Shown piece after piece: positions 8,283-16,533 of a stretch of 64,000 nucleotides of DNA (the stretch's first letter is position 1; each line of letters opens with the position of its first letter). Under the pieces are notes generated by a model. It was not told where the DNA came from. It saw only the letters and a program-made list of their open reading frames with translations, and searched no databases. A program made the translations under genes and the position numbers. Source of the stretch: Pontibacter sp. HSC-14F20 (GTDB lineage: Bacteria; Bacteroidota; Bacteroidia; Cytophagales; Hymenobacteraceae); assembly GCF_019599265.1 (NCBI RefSeq), contig NZ_JAHZTC010000015.1, positions 1-64,000 of the forward strand. The letters are read 5' to 3'.

Positions 8283-11111
8283 ATGCCTGATCTATCTAAA
8301 AAACATTTTAAGCTCTTTCCCCTTCTTATGACCCATTTTTACAGAGCATTTTTGCTGGTAGTGCTGTGCTGTATGATCACGGCACTACCTGTGCATGCCC
8401 AGCAGCGAGATGAGGCTCCGCTCATAAGCGGCTCGTTCCGCAACATGACGTTTCAGGATTTTGCACAGCGACTGGAGACCCGGCTGCCTTATAAGTTTTA
8501 CTTTGAGCAGGTCGTTGGCGATAGCATTACGGTGGACCTGGAAGTGGATGGAGAGCCGCTCAATCTGGTGCTAGCCCAAATTCTGAAAGAGACTGACTAT
8601 AAATTTGCTATTACCGAGCAACGGCAGATTTTTATTACCCGGCAGAGCGCGATCATGACCAGTCTGCCCTCCAATTTCTTTAAGGATGAGGAAAAAGCCA
8701 GGCGAAGCAGTCAACTTGCCACGCCAGCCTACCTGCCGCAACAGCAGAATAACAAGAAAAGGATTCAGTCAGAAATTAAGCTGTACGAGATAGGTACGCC
8801 AAACAGAAGCAATACAGGCAGAGCAAATCTGGCGGGCACCTTGCGCGATGCCGGCACAGGCGAGCCGATCATTGGAGCCCATATTTACATTGAGTCCCCT
8901 TCCATCGGCACGGCTTCAGACCAGTATGGTTACTACTCCCTCTCGCTCCCGGTGGGACGACACGAGCTGAACATCCGGGCAGTTGGACTCAAAAACACGA
9001 AACGCCAGGTTGTACTGCACAGCGACGGCAAACTGGATATTGAAGTAGAAGAAGACATCCGCACTCTGAAAGAGGTATTGGTGGAAGCTGAAAAAGACCG
9101 CAATGTAACGGGGCTGCAGATGGGTATGGAGCGACTGGATATCCGCACAATCAAGCAGGTGCCGACGGCTTTTGGTGAAACTGACATTCTGAGAGTGGTG
9201 CTGACGCTGCCAGGTGTGAAATCTGTGGGGGAAGGCAGTACCGGCATGAACGTGCGCGGCGGCTCTACCGACCAGAACCTGATCCTGCTGAATGATGCCA
9301 CCATCTATAACCCATCACACTTGTTCGGCTTCTTTTCCGCTTTCAACCCGGACGTGATCAAATCAGTGGAGCTTTACAAAAGTGCTGTGCCTGCCCGCTA
9401 TGGTGGTCGCTTGTCATCGGTGCTGGAGGTGACCTCAAGAGAAGGTAACAAGAAGCAGTTTAGCGGAGCTGGTGGTATCGGTCTGCTGACAAGCCGCCTG
9501 ACGCTGGAAGGACCGATCATCAAAGACAAAACCTCGATTCTGGTGGGAGGACGCTCTACCTACTCTGACTGGCTGCTCAAGAAAATTCCGAACAAGTCTT
9601 TCAGCAACAGCGAGGCTTCCTTTTATGATATCAATACGCATATCAGCCATGAGATCAACGATAAGAACAGCCTATACCTGACTGGTTATCTTAGCAAAGA
9701 CCGTTTCAAACTGGCAGCCGACACGTTATACCGCTTCCAGAACCAAAATGCCAGCATCAAGTGGAAGCATAACTTCCACAATAAGCTCTATAGTGTCGTA
9801 ACAGGCACTTACAGCCACTACGGGTACAATATTTCAAACGAAGAGAATGCCGTAAATGCCTCTGTCATGGACTTTGGAATCAACCAGACTGGTATGCAGG
9901 TGGACTTCAACTACTTCCCTGACTCGAAACACACACTCGATTTTGGTGCCAGTGCCATCCGCTACGAGGTAAACCCAGGCAGTCTGGTGCCAAATCATAG
10001 CGAGTCACTTATCAAGGCAGATAAACTACAGCAGGAAAAAGCCATCGAGAGTGCGTTATACCTATCCGATCGCTACGATATCAGCCAGAAACTTTCAGTT
10101 TCAGCTGGTCTGCGCTACTCCTTATTTACGGCGCTTGGCCAACGCGACGTGCTGCAATATGCACCAGGTTTGCCTATGACTCTGAACACGATCGTGGACA
10201 CGGTTTCTTATGGCAGCGGCAAATCCATCGCGACTTACCACGGACCGGAGTTCAGGCTTTCGGCCCGCTATGTGCTCTCAGATAACTCATCCGTAAAAGT
10301 GAGCTTTAACAGACTGCGCCAGTATGTGCACATGCTTTCCAACACAGCTACCATGGCTCCAACCGATACCTGGAAGCTGAGCGACAGCAACATCAAGCCC
10401 CAGGTAGGCGACCAAGTGGCAATAGGATACTACCGCAACCTGCGCGCCAACACCATCGAGTTTTCTGCGGAGGCTTACTACAAGTGGATGCAGGACTTCC
10501 TGGACTACAGGAGCGGTGCTAATATCATCATGAATCACCACATCGAAACGGATGTAGCCAATGCTGACGGCAAGGCTTATGGCGTAGAGCTGATGCTCAA
10601 AAAAGCATCGGGCAAACTCAACGGCTGGATAAGCTATACCTATTCCCGCACCATGGTACGCCTCAACGATCCGACCGTGTCAGAGGTGATCAACAGAGGG
10701 GAGTGGTATGCAAGTAATTACGACAAGCCGCATGACCTGACCATGATCAGCAACTACCGCTTCAGTCAGCGTTTCAGCACCTCGCTTAACGTTACGTACA
10801 GCACCGGTCGCCCGATTACACTACCGCTGGCCAAGTACTACGATGGTAGCTCTAACCGTATCCTTTACTCCGACCGCAACGAGTACCGCATTCCGGATTA
10901 CTACCGCGTAGATCTGGCCCTGAACATAGAGGGTAATCATAAGATCGCGAAGCTGGCGCATAGCTCCTGGACGGTGGCTGTCTATAACCTGACAGGTCGC
11001 AAGAACCCTTACTCTGTTTACTTTAAATCGCAGGGAGGACAGATCAAAGGTTATAAAATGTCCATCTTCGGGAACCCGATTCCTACTATTACCTATAACT
11101 TTAAGTTTTAA
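8283..11111 (+). CDS. TonB-dependent receptor with STN and carboxypeptidase-like domains
   Basis: 942 aa outer-membrane receptor. Order: signal peptide (cleavage after VHAQ; the ATG at 8328, codon 16, gives a more usual signal peptide and may be the true start); STN domain (about 55-115, LETRLPYKFYFEQ to ITEQRQIFIT); linker; CarboxypepD_reg-like Ig fold (about 180-265, GTLRDAGTGEPIIGAHIYIE); plug (about 285-400, TLPGVKSVGEGSTGMNVRGG and LLNDATIYNPSHLFGF); then a 22-strand type barrel ending in an aromatic residue (YNFKF). An STN domain usually means FecA-type signalling to an anti-sigma factor, but no sigma/anti-sigma pair adjoins this operon. The ligand is unknown. The gene lies between a secreted protein and a DUF4249 lipoprotein. 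Confidence 0.93.
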   Translation: MPDLSKKHFKLFPLLMTHFYRAFLLVVLCCMITALPVHAQQRDEAPLISGSFRNMTFQDFAQRLETRLPYKFYFEQVVGDSITVDLEVDGEPLNLVLAQILKETDYKFAITEQRQIFITRQSAIMTSLPSNFFKDEEKARRSSQLATPAYLPQQQNNKKRIQSEIKLYEIGTPNRSNTGRANLAGTLRDAGTGEPIIGAHIYIESPSIGTASDQYGYYSLSLPVGRHELNIRAVGLKNTKRQVVLHSDGKLDIEVEEDIRTLKEVLVEAEKDRNVTGLQMGMERLDIRTIKQVPTAFGETDILRVVLTLPGVKSVGEGSTGMNVRGGSTDQNLILLNDATIYNPSHLFGFFSAFNPDVIKSVELYKSAVPARYGGRLSSVLEVTSREGNKKQFSGAGGIGLLTSRLTLEGPIIKDKTSILVGGRSTYSDWLLKKIPNKSFSNSEASFYDINTHISHEINDKNSLYLTGYLSKDRFKLAADTLYRFQNQNASIKWKHNFHNKLYSVVTGTYSHYGYNISNEENAVNASVMDFGINQTGMQVDFNYFPDSKHTLDFGASAIRYEVNPGSLVPNHSESLIKADKLQQEKAIESALYLSDRYDISQKLSVSAGLRYSLFTALGQRDVLQYAPGLPMTLNTIVDTVSYGSGKSIATYHGPEFRLSARYVLSDNSSVKVSFNRLRQYVHMLSNTATMAPTDTWKLSDSNIKPQVGDQVAIGYYRNLRANTIEFSAEAYYKWMQDFLDYRSGANIIMNHHIETDVANADGKAYGVELMLKKASGKLNGWISYTYSRTMVRLNDPTVSEVINRGEWYASNYDKPHDLTMISNYRFSQRFSTSLNVTYSTGRPITLPLAKYYDGSSNRILYSDRNEYRIPDYYRVDLALNIEGNHKIAKLAHSSWTVAVYNLTGRKNPYSVYFKSQGGQIKGYKMSIFGNPIPTITYNFKF

Positions 11112-11116
11112 TTGCC

Positions 11117-12271
11117 ATGAAGATCCGGAACTGGAAAAACCCAATTGTCTGGCTTGTGATGCTTGTTTTCAGTGGTTGCGTTGAACCTTACTTCCCCGAA
11201 GTAAAAGAGTCGGCTAGTAGCTTCTTGGTAGTGAATGGCTTCCTTAACGCCAACGGACCCACCACCATACAGTTGCTCCGAACTCAAAACCTAAATGAAA
11301 CCGGAACTCCTCCTGCTGAGGTAAACGCTACCGTATTTGTAGAGTCGGAGAATGGTGAGCGCTACGGCCTGCATGAAACAGATTTTGGTACCTATGTGCA
11401 TCCCAACCTACAGATGAGTAGCGATTCGAAGTACAGGTTGTACATCCGCACCCGGTCAGGCAGCGAATATGCATCCGACTATGTGGAAGTGCAAGTAACC
11501 CCAGAAATTGATAACGTGCATTGGAGAGCAGTAGGGGATGAGGTGAAGGTATACATAGATACCCATGATCCATTGAATAATTCGCAGTATTACCGATGGG
11601 AATATGAACAAACCTGGCAGTTCAGGTCAGCGCTACCAACCACGCTACTCTACGAACGTGGCACCATACGTTACCGCGATCAGCGTGATATGCCAATTAA
11701 TCTCTGCTGGAAAACAAGTTTTTCTAATACCATCGAATTGGCCTCCTCTGAAAATCTGTCAACTGATGTGATCAGTGATTACCATATTTTTTCTATACCA
11801 GCAGGATCCGAATCTATTAGTATAAGAAATAGTATTTTAGTTAGGCAATATACCTTGACCCGTGACGCATACCAATACTGGGGGATTGTAAAGAAAAACA
11901 CTGAAAATATTGGCACCCTGTTCGACCCCTTACCTTCGCAACAACACAGCAATATTAAAAGTCTTTCAAATCCAGGTGAGGTAGTGATTGGGTTTGTCTC
12001 GGCAGCTTTTGTTCAGGAGAAAAGAATATTTATTGATAAGGACGAATTGCCAAGCGAATGGCGCCCTAACTTTGCCAGTTGTGGTACTGATACACTTATG
12101 TTGAGTGAGGGAAACATAAGGGATTATTTTGAAGGTGGTTATCAGATGCCGGTTAGCGAGATTTTCCCCCCGAGTGGGTCCATGTACCCCATCGGTTATA
12201 CCTATGCGCCTCGCAACTGTGTGGACTGCACCACGCAAGGCACCAATGTTAAACCAGCCTTTTGGGAATAA
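11117..12271 (+). CDS. DUF4249 family lipoprotein
   Basis: 384 aa. The N-terminus has a lipoprotein signal (VMLVFSGC, lipidated Cys at about residue 21) and the conserved VEPYFPE start of mature DUF4249 proteins. The body is an all-beta Ig-like sequence including the family pattern FLVVNGFLNANGP near residues 36-48 and paired cysteines near the C-terminus (NCVDC). DUF4249 proteins sit almost always next to TonB receptors in Bacteroidota and are thought to be surface partners, although no substrate is established. It starts five bases after the receptor stop, and its own stop abuts the next ATG directly. Codons in the middle are more AT-rich than in the flanking genes. Confidence 0.88.
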   Translation: MKIRNWKNPIVWLVMLVFSGCVEPYFPEVKESASSFLVVNGFLNANGPTTIQLLRTQNLNETGTPPAEVNATVFVESENGERYGLHETDFGTYVHPNLQMSSDSKYRLYIRTRSGSEYASDYVEVQVTPEIDNVHWRAVGDEVKVYIDTHDPLNNSQYYRWEYEQTWQFRSALPTTLLYERGTIRYRDQRDMPINLCWKTSFSNTIELASSENLSTDVISDYHIFSIPAGSESISIRNSILVRQYTLTRDAYQYWGIVKKNTENIGTLFDPLPSQQHSNIKSLSNPGEVVIGFVSAAFVQEKRIFIDKDELPSEWRPNFASCGTDTLMLSEGNIRDYFEGGYQMPVSEIFPPSGSMYPIGYTYAPRNCVDCTTQGTNVKPAFWE

Positions 12272-14740
12272 ATGCTATACCTGAAAAGAACACTCGAAGC
12301 GATGAACAACTTTCAACATTACGAACCTCAGTCTGGTAGAAAAAGGTATGTCCTGCGCACCTTACTTTGCCTGGGCTTAGGTATAGCAGGTATAGGAACT
12401 GTAAGTGCCCAGTCCAGCCAGGATAACGAGGCTGTGAAAAGCCTGCAGAAGCACCGACAGGCATCGCTGCAGGAGAAGCTATACCTGCACATCGACAGAC
12501 CCGTGTATGCCTGCGGCGATGAGATGTGGTTTAAGGTATACAACGTAGACGGGAGCCTTCACCGTCCGCTCGATATGAGTAAGGTAACTTATGTCGAGTT
12601 GCTGGATGCAGACCAAAAACCTGCTTTGCAGGCTAAAGTAGCTATGAAAGACGGTACTGGGAGTGGTTATTTTCAGTTACCCACCATACTCCGGACTGGC
12701 AACTATACCGTGCGGGCCTATACGAGCTGGATGAAAAATTTCGATCCGGAATTTTATTTCCAGCAGCAGGTAACGATCATCAACACCTTTGAGCAACTCC
12801 CGAAGCAGGAAGCCCCCAAAGCTAAAGGCTATACCTTACAGTTCTTCCCAGAGGGTGGGAATCTATTGGCAGGTATAGCAAGCCAGGTGGCTTTTAAGGT
12901 AACAGAAAGCCAGAGTGGTAAAGGAACTGCATTAACGGGAGAGGTACACGACCAGGAAGGAAATGCAGTTGCAGCGCTCACACCACACAAGTACGGGATG
13001 GGCCGTTTTGCCTTTACGCCAGCGCAGGGCAAACGCTATACTGCAAAATTAAAGTTGCCTGATGGAAGTACGCAGGAACAGGCCCTGCCACAGGTATACG
13101 AACGTGGCTATACCTTACAACTGGCTGATAGCACAGACCAGTACCTGTATATTGCGGTGCGTTCAGTAGGCAAACCAGATGAGCAGGTATACCTGCTGGG
13201 TCATACCCGACAGCAGATAGTCAGCTCTGAGAAATCGCTGCTGCAAAATGGCAAAGGTTTGTTCAGAGTAAGCAAATCCGATCTGGCAGACGGCATCACG
13301 CACTTCACAGTATTCAACACAGCAGGGCAGCCCGTAAGCGAGCGGCTGTATTTCAAATACCCTACAAAAGAACTGGCCCTGCAGGTGGTGGCACCGCAGC
13401 AACAGTTTAACCTGCGCGACAAGGTGAGCCTTGCCCTGCAGGCATCCTCTCAAACACCGGCTAATCTTTCGATGGCGGTATATAAACTGGACTCGCTGCA
13501 GCAGCAGCCACAAGCGAATATCAACAGCTACATTTGGCTCGAATCAGACCTGAAGGGCACCATCGAAAACCCCGCTTACTATTTTTCAGATACCGGTAGG
13601 GCAGATCGTCAGGCAGTAGACAACCTGATGCTTACCAACGGCTGGAGCCGCTTTAAGTGGGAGGACGTGCTGGAAAAAGACGCGCCACAACATGCCTATT
13701 TGTCGGAAAACCATGGCCACTTGCTCCTCGGGAAAGTCACGCAGAAGAGTTCCGGGCAGCCTGCTCCGGGTATCATGACATACCTGGCATCACCGGGCCG
13801 TCCCATCCGTTTTTACAATGCGCAAAGTAATGCTGATGGCAAGCTGTTGTTTGAGCTGAAGGACTATTATGGCAATAAGGATCTTGTACTGCAGTCTGAT
13901 TTCACAAAAGACAGTACTTACCACTTTGAATTGCTTAGTCCTTTTTCTTCACGCTATACCTCCGGGCCACTTTCCATGCTTCAACTGACTGAGTCACGTG
14001 CAGGAGATATAGCTGATCGACACATGCAGGTACAGGTGGAGCATGCTTATTTTGGCGCCTACCGCAACAGGCAATTGGCGCCAGGTATAGACAGCTCGGC
14101 TTTTTACGGGCAGCCATCGGAGAGCTACCTCCTCGATGATTACAAGCGCTTTAAAGTAATGGAAGAAGTGATGCGTGAGTATGTACAGGGCGTGCAGGTT
14201 CGTTTGCGCGGCCGCAGCTTTAACTTGATGGTCATGAACCGTCCGTATAAATCAATCTTCCGCGAAAACCCGATGGTACTGCTGGATGGCGTGCCTGTTT
14301 TCAACATCGACAAGATCATGGCCTTTGACCCGCTTAAGGTCAAGCAGCTGGATGTGGTTACCAGTCGTTTCTTCCATGGTCCGATGGCTTACGAAGGGCT
14401 GGTGAGCTATCATACCTACGGAGGCGATCTGGCAGGCTTTGACCTGGATGCGCGTGCACTGATGCAGGCCTACGAAGGACTTCAGCAGAAACGCGAGTTC
14501 TACGCACCGACTTACGACACCCCGGAACAGAAGCGTAGCCGACTGGCAGACTTCAGAAACCTCCTGCACTGGACTCCGGAGATCAAACTGAACCCTGGAA
14601 AAGACGAGCAGGTAAGCTTCTATACCTCCGATCAGCCGGGTACCTACCTGGTAGTCGTGCAGGGGCTGTCTGCTTCAGGAGAGGCGGGCTATCAGGTGCT
14701 GCAGATCAAGGTAAACGGACCAGTTGCTCAGAGACAGTAA
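12272..14740 (+). CDS. Large secreted macroglobulin-domain/plug-like protein
   Basis: 822 aa. The ATG at 12272 directly follows the previous stop; the ATG at 12302 (MNNFQHYE) is an alternative start, and both leave a signal peptide ending in VSAQ. After it comes an MG2-type macroglobulin domain (about 65-170) with the hallmark LYLHIDRPVYACGDEMWFKV. Further beta domains follow. Near the C-terminus (about 620-720) is a stretch like a TonB receptor plug (RGRSFNLMVMNRP, PMVLLDGVPVFNIDKIMAFDPLKVKQLDVV) but no barrel after it. Proteins of this build occur with DUF4249 and STN receptors; they may span the periplasm or present a plug-like module. Function is unknown. The gene is full of the CTATACCTG nonamer. 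Confidence 0.82.
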   Translation: MLYLKRTLEAMNNFQHYEPQSGRKRYVLRTLLCLGLGIAGIGTVSAQSSQDNEAVKSLQKHRQASLQEKLYLHIDRPVYACGDEMWFKVYNVDGSLHRPLDMSKVTYVELLDADQKPALQAKVAMKDGTGSGYFQLPTILRTGNYTVRAYTSWMKNFDPEFYFQQQVTIINTFEQLPKQEAPKAKGYTLQFFPEGGNLLAGIASQVAFKVTESQSGKGTALTGEVHDQEGNAVAALTPHKYGMGRFAFTPAQGKRYTAKLKLPDGSTQEQALPQVYERGYTLQLADSTDQYLYIAVRSVGKPDEQVYLLGHTRQQIVSSEKSLLQNGKGLFRVSKSDLADGITHFTVFNTAGQPVSERLYFKYPTKELALQVVAPQQQFNLRDKVSLALQASSQTPANLSMAVYKLDSLQQQPQANINSYIWLESDLKGTIENPAYYFSDTGRADRQAVDNLMLTNGWSRFKWEDVLEKDAPQHAYLSENHGHLLLGKVTQKSSGQPAPGIMTYLASPGRPIRFYNAQSNADGKLLFELKDYYGNKDLVLQSDFTKDSTYHFELLSPFSSRYTSGPLSMLQLTESRAGDIADRHMQVQVEHAYFGAYRNRQLAPGIDSSAFYGQPSESYLLDDYKRFKVMEEVMREYVQGVQVRLRGRSFNLMVMNRPYKSIFRENPMVLLDGVPVFNIDKIMAFDPLKVKQLDVVTSRFFHGPMAYEGLVSYHTYGGDLAGFDLDARALMQAYEGLQQKREFYAPTYDTPEQKRSRLADFRNLLHWTPEIKLNPGKDEQVSFYTSDQPGTYLVVVQGLSASGEAGYQVLQIKVNGPVAQRQ

Positions 14741-14757
14741 GCGATTAGCACAGGTAT

Positions 14758-14797
14758 AAAAAAGCCCCCGCTGGTATAATCCGGCAGGGGCTTTTTT
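14758..14797. terminator. Bidirectional terminator between convergent genes
   Basis: AAAAAAGCCCC and GGGGCTTTTTT face each other around CGCTGGTATAATCCGGCA. The A-run and T-run make it work in both directions, serving the outer-membrane operon and purB. Confidence 0.85.
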
Positions 14798-14815
14798 ATG
14801 TTGAGTTACTATACC

Positions 14816-16168
14816 TTACAGCAATTGCACACCGGTGTAGGTATACGGACTTATCTTTTTCAGCTCGGCCTTAATGGCATCGCTCACCTCTAGGGTATCG
14901 ATGAAGCTGGATATCGTCTGCTCAGTAATCTTTTCGTTTTTGCGGGTCAGGTCTTTCAGTGCTTCGTATGGCTGCGGGTACCCTTCGCGACGCAGCACCG
15001 TCTGTATACCTTCAGCTACAACAGCCCAGTTCTCTTCCAGGTGGTGGCGCAGAGCCGCTTCATTCAGTTCCAGTTTGCCAATGCCACGCTCTAGCGACTT
15101 CAGGGCGATGACCACATGCGCCAGCGGCACACCAATGTTGCGTAGCACGGTAGAATCGGTGAGATCGCGCTGCAGGCGGGAAATAGGCAGCTTGGCTGAC
15201 AAATGTTCCAGCACGGCGTTGGCTATACCTAGGTTTCCTTCAGCGTTCTCAAAATCGATTGGGTTGACTTTGTGTGGCATGGCCGAAGAACCTACTTCCC
15301 CTGCCTTAATCTTCTGCTTGAAATAACCCATCGACACATATTGCCAAACGTCGCGTGAAAAGTCGATCAGAATAGTGTTGAGGCGCTTGATGCCGTCGAA
15401 ATAAGCGGCCAGGTTGTCGTAGTGCTCGATTTGGGTAGTATACTGGCTGCGGCGCAGGCCCAGTGCTTCCTGCACAAAGCGATTGCCAAACCCTGGCCAG
15501 TTCACATCCGGGTAGGCCACATGGTGGGCATTGAAGTTGCCGGTCGCACCGCCAAACTTAGCCGAAAAAGGCACCTGGTTTACCTGGTCCATTTGCGCTT
15601 CGAGGCGCTCTGCAAACACCATTATCTCTTTGCCCAAACGGGTAGGAGAGGCTGGTTGTCCGTGGGTATGGGCCAGCATCGGGATATCTTTCCAGGATTG
15701 CGACAACTTCACCAGCGTCTGGTGTAGCTGTTGGTACAGCGGCATCAGCACACTTTCATCGGCTTCGCGCAATGAGAGCGGTATAGCCGTATTATTTACG
15801 TCCTGCGAAGTCAGGCCAAAGTGGATGAACTCTTTGAATTGACTGAGCCCCAGCGTATCGAATTTTTCTTTGATGAAATATTCAACCGCCTTCACATCGT
15901 GGTTCGTGGTCTTTTCCGTTTCCTTGATGCGCAGGGCGTCTTCTTCTGAAAACTGCTCGTAAATCGCCCGCAGCTCCTGAAATTGATGAGGAGGCACATC
16001 GGTTAACTGCGGCAATGGCAGCTCGCACAGGGCAATAAAATATTCCACTTCTACCAGAACGCGGTAGCGGATCAGTCCGAATTCAGAAAAGTAGGCAGCT
16101 AACTCTGTTGTGTTGCGGCGGTAGCGACCGTCCACCGGAGAAATGGCCGTTAGAGATGTCAGGTTCAT
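14816..16168 (-). CDS. purB: Adenylosuccinate lyase
   Basis: 450 aa, full length. It belongs to the fumarase/aspartase superfamily and catalyses two steps of purine synthesis: SAICAR to AICAR, and adenylosuccinate to AMP, each releasing fumarate. The start LTAISPVDGRYRRNT is typical of the E. coli-type enzyme. The signature loop GSSAMPHKVNPIDFEN (about 288-303) contains the catalytic Ser, and the HTHGQPASPTRLGKE segment (about 170-184) the conserved His. It is transcribed alone from a clear promoter at 16191-16222, and ends against the bidirectional terminator it shares with the plus-strand operon. Confidence 0.96.
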   Translation of the reverse strand: MNLTSLTAISPVDGRYRRNTTELAAYFSEFGLIRYRVLVEVEYFIALCELPLPQLTDVPPHQFQELRAIYEQFSEEDALRIKETEKTTNHDVKAVEYFIKEKFDTLGLSQFKEFIHFGLTSQDVNNTAIPLSLREADESVLMPLYQQLHQTLVKLSQSWKDIPMLAHTHGQPASPTRLGKEIMVFAERLEAQMDQVNQVPFSAKFGGATGNFNAHHVAYPDVNWPGFGNRFVQEALGLRRSQYTTQIEHYDNLAAYFDGIKRLNTILIDFSRDVWQYVSMGYFKQKIKAGEVGSSAMPHKVNPIDFENAEGNLGIANAVLEHLSAKLPISRLQRDLTDSTVLRNIGVPLAHVVIALKSLERGIGKLELNEAALRHHLEENWAVVAEGIQTVLRREGYPQPYEALKDLTRKNEKITEQTISSFIDTLEVSDAIKAELKKISPYTYTGVQLL

Positions 16169-16190
16169 GCAATGAGAATGTTTCGTTGGT

Positions 16191-16222
16191 CAAAGATAAG
16201 CTTAAAGCCATCGTGAGCCAAA
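16191..16222 (-). promoter_or_regulatory. Bacteroidota-type promoter of purB
   Basis: On the minus strand, TTTG (16219-16222), a 20-base spacer and TATCTTTG (16191-16198) match the Bacteroidota consensus TTTG-N19-21-TAnnTTTG without a mismatch. The -7 box lies about 22 bases before the purB ATG, predicting a very short leader. Confidence 0.75.
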
Positions 16223-16533
16223 TGAGCAAGTGCCTATTTAGCAACTATTAAGCGCTCAAATAAATGTATTCAACACAGCAGTCTTCAAAAAGAACGTAAG
16301 TGCTACGAGTGCTGTTTATTTGTTATAAAATGTTGTAAACTAGATGTTTGGTCTTGTTCTTGCAAGAGGCAGTGCTGTGAAATGTTCACTAGAACATCTA
16401 AATCCGGCAACGGTCGTATGCGGGTTAGATAACACAAACTATAGCCTGTTACGTATGCGTGATGAAGTGCTATATTATAGAGGCACTATATTTTGATACT
16501 CAATCTAATTAGCGTAATTCGCATCTTAATATT
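16223..16533. other. Intergenic region between divergent genes
   Basis: AT-rich spacer upstream of the GT51 gene. No ORF or strong hairpin is visible. ACTATATTTTG near 16487 resembles a -7 box with one extra base, about 40 bases before the GT51 start. Confidence 0.4.
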
